DNA of 64,000 nt from contig CAVWQV010000014.1 of NCBI GenBank assembly GCA_963757115.1, positions 62,001 to 126,000 of the forward strand, written 5' to 3'. Positions within the stretch are counted from its first letter, which is position 1. Each line of letters starts with the position of its first letter. The notes below the pieces were generated by a model. The model searched no databases. It was given only the letters and a program-made list of their open reading frames with translations, and had not been told where the DNA came from. Shown here one piece after another: positions 27,325 through 35,511 of this stretch. The stretch comes from CAVWQV01 sp963757115 (GTDB lineage Bacteria; Pseudomonadota; Alphaproteobacteria; Acetobacterales; Acetobacteraceae). Made by a program: the position numbers and the translations under genes.

Positions 27325-29186
27325 ACTCGTCGCGCCGTCTCACGGCTAATGCCGGGGGCCGCCTCCAAATCGGCTAGCCCTGCGTGCTTGACGCCGCGTG
27401 CCGAGCCGAAATGGTTGAGTAGCGCGCGCTTGCGCGCGGCGCCAATCCCCGGCACCTCGTCGAGCTCGCTGCGCGTGATCGCCTTGGAGCGGCCGGCGCG
27501 GTGGGTCGTGATCGCAAAACGGTGCGCCTCGTCGCGCAGGCGCTGCAGGAAGTACAGCACCGGGTCACGCGGCGGCAGCTGGAACGGAACGCGCCCTTCG
27601 ATATGGAACCACTCCCGGCCCGCGTCACGGTCCGGACCCTTGGCGATCGCGACCAGCGGCACGTCGTTGACCCCGAGATCCGCCAGCACCCCGCGCGCCG
27701 CCGAAAGCTGGCCCGCCCCGCCATCGATCAGCACCAGGTCGGGCCAGTCCGGCCGCCGGTCCGGATCGTCGGCCTGCTCGCGCTGCGCACGACCGAACCG
27801 ACGTTCCAGCACCTCACGCATCATGCCGAAGTCATCCCCGGGGGCGAGCGGGCCGCGGATGGAGAACTTCCGGTAGCCGGACTTCACGAAGCCCTCCGGT
27901 CCGGCCACCACCATCACGCCATACGGTGCCGTGCCCATGATGTGGCTATTGTCGTAGACCTCGATGCGCTCGGGGCGGGCAGGGAGGCCGAACAATGCCG
28001 CGGTCGCCTCCAGCAGCTTGGCCTGCCCCGCGGACTCGGCGAGCTTGCGCTCCAGCGCCTCGCGCGCGTTCGTCTCGGCGTGGGCGACGACGGCGCGCTT
28101 CTCGCCGCGCTGCGGCACGGCGATCTCCACCCGGCGCCCCGCCTTGAGCGACAACGCCTCCTCGACCAGCGCCTGCTCCAGCAATGTATGATTGACCAGC
28201 AGCAGCGGCGGGGGCGGCTTGTCGTCGTAGAACTGCGCGATGAAGGCGCTCAGCACCTCGGCCGCGTCCTCGTTTCGGGCGTGCGCGGGGAAGAACGGCC
28301 GGTTGCCGTTGTTGCGCCCGCCGCGGACGAAGAACACCTGCACGCAGGTCTGGCCGGCGATCTGCCAAGCCGCGATCACGTCGGCGTTCTCCAGGCTCGC
28401 CGGGTTCATCACTCCGGTGCCTTGCACGAACGTCAGCCCGCGTATCCGGTCGCGCACGGCGGCCGCGCGCTCGAATTCCAAAGAGTGGGCCGCCTGCTCC
28501 ATCTCCGCGGCGAGCTCCCGCTGCACTGCCGCACTCTTGCCGGACAGGAACGCCTTCGCCTGTGCCACCAGCCGGCCGTAATCCTCCGCGGATATCCGCC
28601 CGACGCACGGCGCGGAGCAACGGCGGATCTGATGCAGCAGGCACGGCCGGGTACGGTGCGCGAAAACCGTGTCCTGGCAGGAGCGAAGCAGGAACACCCG
28701 TTCCATGGCCGTCACGGTCTGGTTGACCGCCCATGCAGAGGCGAACGGCCCGTAATAACTCCGCTTGGGCTGTTGTGCGCCTCGGTGCTTGGCGATCTGC
28801 GGAAAGGGATGATCGTCCGTCAGCATCAGCCAGGGATAGGATTTGTCGTCCCGCAGGACGATGTTGAACCGCGGCCGCAAGCGCTTGATGAGGTTTGCTT
28901 CCAGGAGCAGCGCCTCGGCCTCGGTGTGCGTCGTGACGACTTCCATCGAGACGGTCTCGGAGACCATCCGGCGCAGGCGCTCCGGCAACCGAGCGACCTG
29001 GGTGTAGCTAGTTACCCGCTTCTTGAGGCTGCGCGCCTTGCCGACGTAAAGCGCGTCGCCCTTGCCGTCGAGCATACGATAGACACCGGGGTTGGCCGGC
29101 ATGGTCACCAGCGCCGCCTCGATGGCGGATACACCAATGGCAGCAGCGACAGCCGGTTCCTGGTCCGGCTCGTTCATTCTCCACAC
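27279..29186 (-). CDS. uvrC: UvrABC excinuclease subunit C
   Basis: This 635-residue repair nuclease makes both incisions around lesions with UvrB. Domains in order are an N-terminal GIY-YIG nuclease (PGVYRMLDGKGDALYVGKA, 3' incision), the cysteine-rich segment, a UVR motif (AAHSLEFERAAAVRDRI, UvrB contact), the RNase H-like endonuclease domain (EVYDNSHIMGT, 5' incision) and a C-terminal pair of helix-hairpin-helix motifs (VPGIGAARKRALLNHFG). It is complete and intact. The start may be GTG 29186 or ATG 29177. Confidence 0.97.
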   Translation of the reverse strand: MWRMNEPDQEPAVAAAIGVSAIEAALVTMPANPGVYRMLDGKGDALYVGKARSLKKRVTSYTQVARLPERLRRMVSETVSMEVVTTHTEAEALLLEANLIKRLRPRFNIVLRDDKSYPWLMLTDDHPFPQIAKHRGAQQPKRSYYGPFASAWAVNQTVTAMERVFLLRSCQDTVFAHRTRPCLLHQIRRCSAPCVGRISAEDYGRLVAQAKAFLSGKSAAVQRELAAEMEQAAHSLEFERAAAVRDRIRGLTFVQGTGVMNPASLENADVIAAWQIAGQTCVQVFFVRGGRNNGNRPFFPAHARNEDAAEVLSAFIAQFYDDKPPPPLLLVNHTLLEQALVEEALSLKAGRRVEIAVPQRGEKRAVVAHAETNAREALERKLAESAGQAKLLEATAALFGLPARPERIEVYDNSHIMGTAPYGVMVVAGPEGFVKSGYRKFSIRGPLAPGDDFGMMREVLERRFGRAQREQADDPDRRPDWPDLVLIDGGAGQLSAARGVLADLGVNDVPLVAIAKGPDRDAGREWFHIEGRVPFQLPPRDPVLYFLQRLRDEAHRFAITTHRAGRSKAITRSELDEVPGIGAARKRALLNHFGSARGVKHAGLADLEAAPGISRETARRVYAHFHPGVRMEEAG

Positions 29187-29204
29187 CGCCTGTGGATAAA
29201 TCTG

Positions 29205-29232
29205 AGGATAGCAGTGTTCACGAAAGTGTTAA
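29205..29232 (-). promoter_or_regulatory. Candidate sigma-70 promoter of uvrC
   Basis: Read on the minus strand, TTAACA and TATCCT are separated by 16 bases, with the -10 element 18 bases upstream of the GTG start of uvrC. It lies in an AT-rich pocket in otherwise GC-rich DNA. No exact GTTC-N7-GTTC (alphaproteobacterial LexA) box was found here. Confidence 0.45.
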
Positions 29233-29375
29233 GTGCCCATCCCACAACGCATTTGTTCGCATTGCCCAAATCGGAGGCAGCTTTCTAAGTTATTGATTTT
29301 GCATGTTGTGAGCAGTGCGCGACCGAAGCGTTACAGTGCAGTGAACCATCTCTCGGTAACCCTTTGAAGTCTGGC

Positions 29376-29795
29376 TCAGCGGGTGGAAAAGTCGGTTTGC
29401 CGGCGCTCGATTTCGACGCCCGCCGACAAGGCGTCCTCGAAAACGTCGAGCTTCTCGACCCGAACTCGCGCAAGCGACACCCGCACATCATACAAGCAAG
29501 CCTCCGCGATCCGTTCTGCTAACGTCTCAACCAATCTGATATGCCCGCCTCCTACGATCGCGCGTACGGCTTTGGCGATGCGCTCGTAATCTACCACACG
29601 GGAGAGCTCATCCCGGCCTACTCCGCCCCGGGATAACCCACGCGCGCCGTCGTCATCGACCCCGAGATCCACGTTGACACGTACACGCTGCAAGCCGGCG
29701 TGTTCATGCGCGTGAACGCCGATGCTGGCTTGGAGAACCATGTCGCGCAGAAACACGTGTCGGAGCCCGCGGGCAGCGTTGGCGATATGCTCCAT
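29376..29795 (-). CDS. folB: Dihydroneopterin aldolase
   Basis: This 139-residue folate-pathway enzyme converts dihydroneopterin to hydroxymethyl-dihydropterin. It has the FolB start VFLRDMVLQASIGVHAHEH, VNVDLGV, VDYERIAKAVRAIV and the conserved LVETLAERIAEACL. ATG 29795 lies nine bases after the stop of the pteridine-reductase-like SDR gene with GGAGGA overlapping that stop region, so the two are one operon. Confidence 0.93.
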   Translation of the reverse strand: MEHIANAARGLRHVFLRDMVLQASIGVHAHEHAGLQRVRVNVDLGVDDDGARGLSRGGVGRDELSRVVDYERIAKAVRAIVGGGHIRLVETLAERIAEACLYDVRVSLARVRVEKLDVFEDALSAGVEIERRQTDFSTR

Positions 29796-29803
29796 GGCCG
29801 ATC

Positions 29804-30592
29804 CTATTCCTCCAAGGGCGGGTGGCCGGGCGCCGGGTGCCACTGCAGGTGCTGCCCTCCGTCCAAAGCGATCATCTGACCCGTCATGGACGGCAGAGCC
29901 AGGATGGCAAGCAAGGCGCGCGCGACCTCATCCGGGCTCGTGCCGCGCCCCAGCGGGACGGAAGCGGATTGACGGGCGAACTGTTCGGAAGTCTGCCGCA
30001 CGCTCGGGAGCGCCGGTCCAGGCCCAATCCCGTTCACCCGGATGCGCGGTGCTAGGGCCAGCGCCATGCTCTGCGTCAGCGCCCACAGGCCGGCCTTGGC
30101 CACGGTGTAGCTCACGAAATGAGGTGTGAGCGACCAGACGCGCTGATCGAGCATGTTGACGACGACACCCTCCGCGCCAGCCGGTAGGGCGCGGGCAAAA
30201 CGCTGCATCAACACGAACGGCGCTCGCAGGTTGGGCTCGAGATGGCCGTCCCAGCTCTCGCGGGTGGCGTCCTGCCAGTGGTCCATCTCGAACGCCGATG
30301 CGTTGTTGACGAGCACGCCAATCGGCCCGATCGAGGAGGCTGCCGCGTCGAACAGCTGCTGCACGGCGGCCTCCTGGGCGAGATCGGCGACAAGCAGGCA
30401 AGTCCGACGGTCCCGGCCGCGAATGGCGCTTGCGGTCTCTTCCGCATCTGCCGTGCTTCGGCGGCAATGCAGCGCGACGTCGAACCCCGCGTCGGCGAGG
30501 GCAAGCGCGATGGCGCGGCCCAGGCGTTTGGCCCCACCAGTGACCAGGGCCGAGCGAGGGATGGAGGCGGCAATATGATCGGCGGAGCTCAT
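29804..30592 (-). CDS. SDR oxidoreductase, pteridine reductase/FolM-like
   Basis: This 262-residue SDR has an unusual cofactor motif, TGGAKRLGRAIA, where the TGxxxRxG arginine is typical of pteridine reductases and FolM. It has LVNNASAFEMD, catalytic Tyr/Lys in YTVAKAGL and PGPALPSVRQ after strand 6. The direct link to folB supports a role in reducing dihydro- to tetrahydro-pterins. ATG 30592 is preferred; upstream starts add an arginine-rich leader that is not conserved. Confidence 0.85.
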   Translation of the reverse strand: MSSADHIAASIPRSALVTGGAKRLGRAIALALADAGFDVALHCRRSTADAEETASAIRGRDRRTCLLVADLAQEAAVQQLFDAAASSIGPIGVLVNNASAFEMDHWQDATRESWDGHLEPNLRAPFVLMQRFARALPAGAEGVVVNMLDQRVWSLTPHFVSYTVAKAGLWALTQSMALALAPRIRVNGIGPGPALPSVRQTSEQFARQSASVPLGRGTSPDEVARALLAILALPSMTGQMIALDGGQHLQWHPAPGHPPLEE

Positions 30593-30780
30593 AGGTGGGC
30601 TGAGATACGCTCTCCAAGCCCGCTCGTCAGCTCTCCGATCCATAGAACCTGTCGCTGATCGGCCACGCAATTCAGCAAAAGGCGTGGGGTGGGGGGTTCC
30701 TTTCAACTCTGACCTTTGCAGGACGTTCCGGTTACGCGATCTCTGCCGCGGAGTGCGTCGGGGTTAACCGGAGTAGTACG

Positions 30781-30954
30781 ATGCTTAAATGGGCCTTGAT
30801 TTTCCTCGTGATCTCAATCATCGCAGGCGTATTCGGCTTCACCGGGATCTCGGCGGCTTCCGCCAACATCGCGCGGATCTTGTTCTTCATCGCCGTGGTG
30901 ATCTTCATCATCTTCCTGGTGATGGCCCTGATGGCGGGCAACGCGATCCTCTAG
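30781..30954 (+). CDS. DUF1328 (YtjA-like) small membrane protein, 57 aa
   Basis: This short gene encodes a two-helix membrane protein: MLKWALIFLVISIIAGVFGF, then FTGISAASANIARILFFIAV and a second hydrophobic helix. This is the typical DUF1328 sequence. Such proteins are widespread and often stress-induced, but their role is unknown. It is followed directly by a strong terminator. Confidence 0.9.
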   Translation: MLKWALIFLVISIIAGVFGFTGISAASANIARILFFIAVVIFIIFLVMALMAGNAIL

Positions 30955-30967
30955 AAGACAAGCCCTT

Positions 30968-31010
30968 GCCCAACCCGCCTGCAAAGGCGGGGAGGGTCGG
31001 GTTGGGCTTT
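30968..31010 (+). terminator. Rho-independent terminator after the DUF1328 gene
   Basis: GCCCAACCCG (30968-30977) and CGGGTTGGGC (30998-31007) form a perfect 10-bp stem, with an inner CCGCC/GGCGG pairing, followed by TTT. It sits 13 bases after the stop and 20 bases from the convergent uvrB stop, so it may serve both. Confidence 0.8.
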
Positions 31011-31026
31011 CGGCGAAAGCCGAACG

Positions 31027-33225
31027 CTATGGCCCCCGCCGTCTCCGCATCGGGGCGCCGCGTCGCTTGCTGGGGTCATAGCCGCCGCCCCCAGGCCCGA
31101 GCGGCTCGGGCGTGCGATCGCGCCTCGGCCGCATCGAGGCGGAGGCGACGGGCGGCGGCTCGAGCCCGAGCTCGAGCGCTTCGAGTCGCTTGATCTCATC
31201 CCTGAGCCGCGCCGCTTCCTCGAACTCGAGATCGGCGGCTGCGGCGCGCATGCGCTTCTCCAGCTCGGCGATGGAAGCCTTGAGATCGCGGCCCACGAAC
31301 TCCTTCGCATTGGAGTCTTGCACGGGTGCGACCGTGACGTAGTCCTGCTCGAACACCGACGAGAGTACCTGGCCAATCTGTTTCTTGACCGATTGCGGGG
31401 TGATGCCGTGCGCTTCGTTCCAGGCCGACTGCTTGGCGCGCCGCCGTTCGGTTTCATCGATCGCACGACGCAAGCTGTCCGTCATCACGTCGGCATACAA
31501 GATCACGCGCCCGTCCACGTTGCGGGCCGCCCGCCCGATTGTCTGGATCAACGACGTCCCGGAACGGAGAAAGCCCTCCTTGTCGGCATCGAGGATCGCG
31601 ACCAGCACGCACTCGGGAATGTCGAGCCCCTCCCGCAGCAGATTGATGCCGACCAGCACGTCGAACACGCCGAGCCGCAGGTCGCGGATGATCTCGATGC
31701 GCTCCAGCGTATCGATGTCGGAATGGAGATAGCGCACTTTCACGCCGTGCTCGGTCAGGTACTCCGTCAGATCCTCGGCCATCCGTTTGGTCAGGGTCGT
31801 CACCAGCACGCGCCCGCCGCGCTGCGTCGCGGCGCGACACTCGGCGAGCAGGTCGTCGACTTGCCGCTCGACCGGACGCACCTCCGTCACCGGGTCGATC
31901 AAGCCGGTCGGCCGGATTACCTGCTCGGCGAACACCCCCGCCGTCCGTTCCATTTCCCAAGGTCCTGGGGTCGCGCTGACGAACATGGTTTGCGGGCGGA
32001 ACCGCTCCCATTCCTCGAACTTGAGCGGGCGATTGTCGATGCAGGACGGCAGACGGAAGCCGAATTCCGCCAAAATGGACTTGCGGGCGTAATCGCCCTT
32101 GTACATGCCCCCGATCTGCGGCACCGTCACATGGCTTTCGTCCACGATCAGCAAGGCGTTTTCCGGCAGGTACTCGAACAGGGTCGGCGGCGGATCGCCC
32201 TGGTTGCGCCCGGACAGATAGCGCGAATAGTTCTCGATCCCTTTGCAGGACCCGGTCGTCTCCATCATCTCGATGTCGAACGTGCAGCGCTGCTGCAGTC
32301 GTTCGACTTCGAGCAGCTTGCCTTCCGCGGTCAGCTCCGCCAGCCGCTCCTTCAGTTCCTGCTTGATGTGGATGATGGCCTGCGCGAGCGTCGGGCGCGG
32401 GGTGACGTAGTGGCTGTTCGCGTAAACCGTGATGCTGTCGAGCGCGGTCTTCTGCTCGCCGGTCAACGGATCGAACTCATAGATGCCGTCGATCTCGTCG
32501 CCGAACAGGCTGACGCGCCACGCGCGATCCTCGAGATGGCTCGGGAAGATGTCGACGGTCTCGCCCCGGAGCCGAAACGCGCCGCGCTGGAACGCGCTGT
32601 CGTTGCGCCGATACTGCAGTTCGACCAGCGCCTTGGCCAGCCGGTCGCGGTCGATGCGTCCGCCGGTTTCCATCCGCACCGTCATGCGGGAATAGGTCTC
32701 GACGGAGCCAATGCCGTAGATGCAGGAAACGGACGCGACGATCACCACGTCGTTGCGTTCCAGCAGCGCTTGCGTAGCCGCGTGCCGCATCCGGTCAATC
32801 TGTTCGTTGATCTGCGCGTCCTTCTCGATATACGTATCGGTCCGCGGGACGTAAGCTTCGGGCTGATAGTAGTCGTAGTAACTGACGAAGTATTCGACCG
32901 AGTTCTCAGGAAAGAAGCTCTTCATTTCGCCGTAGAGCTGCGCGGCCAGGGTCTTGTTCGGTGCGAGAATCAATGTCGGCTTCTGCACCGCCTCGATGGT
33001 CTTGGCCATCGTGAAGGTCTTGCCCGAGCCGGTCACGCCCAACAGCACCTGGTCGCGCTCGCCCGCCTCCACGCCAGCCACGAGTTCGCGGATGGCGGTG
33101 GGTTGATCCCCGTTCGGCTCGTAATCGGACACCACCTTGAACCGCCGCGTCACCGGCTTGATCGGCTGGCGCAGCGGCTCGAACACCGCGGGCTGCGTCG
33201 GTGGGCGCATCAAAGTCTGCGACAT
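31027..33225 (-). CDS. uvrB: UvrABC excinuclease subunit B
   Basis: This 732-residue DNA-damage helicase-like protein has Walker A GVTGSGKTFTMA, the beta-hairpin region YYDYYQPEAYVP, the DEAD-type box DESH, motif VI QTIGRAARN and a C-terminal UVR motif (DLEFEEAARLRDEIK) that binds UvrC. ATG 33225 (MSQTLMRPP) has AAGGAGTG directly upstream and is preferred to a start at 33267. It follows pgk by 66 bases on the same strand, so it may be transcribed with gap-pgk. Confidence 0.97.
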   Translation of the reverse strand: MSQTLMRPPTQPAVFEPLRQPIKPVTRRFKVVSDYEPNGDQPTAIRELVAGVEAGERDQVLLGVTGSGKTFTMAKTIEAVQKPTLILAPNKTLAAQLYGEMKSFFPENSVEYFVSYYDYYQPEAYVPRTDTYIEKDAQINEQIDRMRHAATQALLERNDVVIVASVSCIYGIGSVETYSRMTVRMETGGRIDRDRLAKALVELQYRRNDSAFQRGAFRLRGETVDIFPSHLEDRAWRVSLFGDEIDGIYEFDPLTGEQKTALDSITVYANSHYVTPRPTLAQAIIHIKQELKERLAELTAEGKLLEVERLQQRCTFDIEMMETTGSCKGIENYSRYLSGRNQGDPPPTLFEYLPENALLIVDESHVTVPQIGGMYKGDYARKSILAEFGFRLPSCIDNRPLKFEEWERFRPQTMFVSATPGPWEMERTAGVFAEQVIRPTGLIDPVTEVRPVERQVDDLLAECRAATQRGGRVLVTTLTKRMAEDLTEYLTEHGVKVRYLHSDIDTLERIEIIRDLRLGVFDVLVGINLLREGLDIPECVLVAILDADKEGFLRSGTSLIQTIGRAARNVDGRVILYADVMTDSLRRAIDETERRRAKQSAWNEAHGITPQSVKKQIGQVLSSVFEQDYVTVAPVQDSNAKEFVGRDLKASIAELEKRMRAAAADLEFEEAARLRDEIKRLEALELGLEPPPVASASMRPRRDRTPEPLGPGGGGYDPSKRRGAPMRRRRGP

Positions 33226-33291
33226 CGGGCACTCCTTGAGGCCGAACATGGCCACTCCGCCCGGCACCGTCGAGGGGTCGCAAGCTGCCCG

Positions 33292-34479
33292 TCAGCCGAG
33301 CGCCGCTACCCCGGGCAGCGTCTTGCCTTCCAGCCACTCCAGGAAGGCGCCGCCTGCGCTCGACACGTAGCTGAGCCGATCCAGTACGCCGGCTTGCCGG
33401 AGAGCCGCGACCGTGTCGCCGCCACCTGCGACGCTCCGGAGCCGGCCCGCTTCGGTGGCCGCTGCGACCGCCTGGGCCAGGGCTACGGTGGAAACATCGA
33501 ACGGCGGCACCTCGAAAGCGCCGAGCGGACCGTTCCAGACCAGCGTCTTCACAGCCCCAAGTCGCTCCACCAGCCCGCGCACCGTGGCCGGACCCACGTC
33601 GAGGATCATCGCTTCCGGCGGCACGTCCTCGAGCGCGACGGTCTGCGTGGGTGGATTGGGCTTGAACTCGAAGGCGGTCACGGCGTCGCTCGGCAGCACG
33701 ATTTCGCAGCCGGCTTGCGTTGCGCGGGCGGCAATCGCGCGGGCGGTGTCATGCATTTCGGCTTCCTGTAGCGACCGCCCCACCGGGAAGCCCTGTGCGG
33801 CCAAAAACGTGTTGGCCATCGCACCGCCGATCGCCAGCACGTCGACTTTGCTCGACAGATTGCCAAGCAACTCGAGCTTGGTCGAAACCTTGGCGCCCCC
33901 GACGATGGCTGCGACCGGCCGCTCCGGGTTGCCCAGCGCCGCCTCCAGCGCTTCCAGTTCGGCCTGCATCAGACGTCCGGCATAGGCAGGCAGCAGGTGG
34001 GCGATCGCCTCCGTGCTGGAGTGCGCGCGATGCGCGGCCGAGAACGCATCGTTCACGTATATGTCGGCCAGCTTCGCCATCCCCGCGGCGCAGGTCGGAT
34101 CGTTCTTCTCCTCCCCGGGATGGAAGCGCGTGTTCTCCAGAACCAGCACGTCGCCGGGTTGCAGCAGATCCGCGGCTTGCTGGGCGATGATCCCGACGCA
34201 GTCCTCCGCAAAGCGGACGCGCCGGCCAAGCACCTCGGCCAACGCCGCCACCATCGGCGCCAGCGAAAACTCAGGCACGCGCTTGCCTTTCGGGCGCCCG
34301 AAGTGGCTGCAAACGATGACCTTGGCGCCGTTTGACGACAGCTCGCGGATTGTGGGCGAGAGCCGCTCGATGCGGGTGAGGTCGGTGATCTTGCCGTCGT
34401 GCACCGGCACGTTGAGGTCGGCACGCAGCAGAACGCGCTTGCCCCTCACGTCCACGCCGTCGAGCGTGCGATAGCCCAT
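33292..34479 (-). CDS. pgk: Phosphoglycerate kinase
   Basis: This 395-residue glycolytic enzyme makes ATP from 1,3-bisphosphoglycerate. It has LLRADLNVPVHDG at the start, SHFGRPKGKR (substrate arginine), the GGAKVSTKLELL segment and the nucleotide-binding end SVAGGGDTVAALRQAG. ATG 34479 (MGYRTLDGV) is the family-like start, five bases after the stop of gap. Confidence 0.97.
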   Translation of the reverse strand: MGYRTLDGVDVRGKRVLLRADLNVPVHDGKITDLTRIERLSPTIRELSSNGAKVIVCSHFGRPKGKRVPEFSLAPMVAALAEVLGRRVRFAEDCVGIIAQQAADLLQPGDVLVLENTRFHPGEEKNDPTCAAGMAKLADIYVNDAFSAAHRAHSSTEAIAHLLPAYAGRLMQAELEALEAALGNPERPVAAIVGGAKVSTKLELLGNLSSKVDVLAIGGAMANTFLAAQGFPVGRSLQEAEMHDTARAIAARATQAGCEIVLPSDAVTAFEFKPNPPTQTVALEDVPPEAMILDVGPATVRGLVERLGAVKTLVWNGPLGAFEVPPFDVSTVALAQAVAAATEAGRLRSVAGGGDTVAALRQAGVLDRLSYVSSAGGAFLEWLEGKTLPGVAALG

Positions 34480-34484
34480 GAAGG

Positions 34485-35498
34485 TCAGAGCCGGCCGAAC
34501 AGTGCGGCCGTGTCCGACATCCGGTTGGAGAAGCCCCACTCGTTATCGTACCAGCCCATCACCCGCGCGAGCGCGCCATCCACCACGGCCGTCTGCGTCG
34601 CATCGAACGAGCAGGACGCGGGCACATGGTTGAAGTCGACGCTGACCAGCTTGTGGGTGCTGTAGTCGAGAATGTCGCGCAGCTCTCCGCTCGCTGCTGC
34701 CTCGAACGCTCCGTTGATCTCGGCAACGGTCGCCTGCTTGCGCAGGTTCACGTCCAGGGAAACCAGAGAGACGTTCGGGGTCGGCACGCGGATCGCGGTG
34801 CCGTCGAGCTTGCCTTTCAGCTCCGGGAGCACAAGGCCGACGGCGCGCGCTGCTCCTGTTGTGGTCGGGATGGAGGATACGGCGGCGGCGCGGGCTCGGT
34901 GCAGGTCCTTGTGCAAGGTATCGACGGTGTTCTGGTCCCCCGTATAAGCGTGGATGGTGACCATGTAGCCGCGCTCGATGCCGAACGCCTCGTGCAGCAC
35001 CTTGGCCATCGGTGCGAGGCAGTTCGTCGTGCAGGAGGCGTTGGAGATTACCGTCATGTCGGGCGTGATCGTGCGGTGATTGACGCCGTAAACAATGGTC
35101 GCATCCACGCCGTCCGCCGGGGCCGAGATCAGCACCTTGCGTGCCCCGGCCCCAATCAGCGCCGAAGCCTTCTCCTTCGAAGCGAAGATGCCGGTGCATT
35201 CCATGGCGACATCGACGCCCTGATAAGGGACCTTGGTCGGGTCGCGCTCCGCGGATACGCGGATCGGCCCATATCGGCGGCCGTTATGCCGGATGGAGAT
35301 GGTTTCTCCTTCGACCTGGACCTCGCCCGGGAACCGGCCGTGCACGCTGTCGAAGCGGAAGAGATGGGCGTTGGCCTCAACGCTGCCGAGGTCGTTAATC
35401 GCGATGCACTCGAGATCGTCCCGGCCGCTTTCCACCATCGCGCGAAGCACCAGCCGCCCGATCCTGCCGAAACCGTTGATGGCGACCTTCACGGTCAT
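34485..35498 (-). CDS. gap: Glyceraldehyde-3-phosphate dehydrogenase
   Basis: This 337-residue enzyme has an N-terminal NAD-binding domain (INGFGRIGRLVLRA), the catalytic cysteine in SNASCTTNCLAP, the histidine of TIHAYTGDQ, SSIPTTTGAARAVG and WYDNEWGFSNRM at the end. It is complete. It lies between the transketolase-like gene and pgk, all on the minus strand with gaps of 13 and 5 bases. Confidence 0.97.
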   Translation of the reverse strand: MTVKVAINGFGRIGRLVLRAMVESGRDDLECIAINDLGSVEANAHLFRFDSVHGRFPGEVQVEGETISIRHNGRRYGPIRVSAERDPTKVPYQGVDVAMECTGIFASKEKASALIGAGARKVLISAPADGVDATIVYGVNHRTITPDMTVISNASCTTNCLAPMAKVLHEAFGIERGYMVTIHAYTGDQNTVDTLHKDLHRARAAAVSSIPTTTGAARAVGLVLPELKGKLDGTAIRVPTPNVSLVSLDVNLRKQATVAEINGAFEAAASGELRDILDYSTHKLVSVDFNHVPASCSFDATQTAVVDGALARVMGWYDNEWGFSNRMSDTAALFGRL

Positions 35499-35511
35499 CG
35501 CTCGCTTCTCC

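Noticed and set aside
27501..29288. 595-codon open frame on the plus strand opposite uvrC
   Set aside because: It is a shadow of uvrC with the composition of an antisense frame and no domain.
29187..29375. Possible SOS (LexA) box in front of uvrC
   Set aside because: GTTC occurs, but not with the second half-site at the N7 spacing; only a plain promoter is supported.
31318..33771. 817-codon open frame on the plus strand opposite uvrB
   Set aside because: It is antisense to an intact, motif-complete uvrB; long antisense frames are expected in GC-rich coding DNA and it has no recognisable domain.
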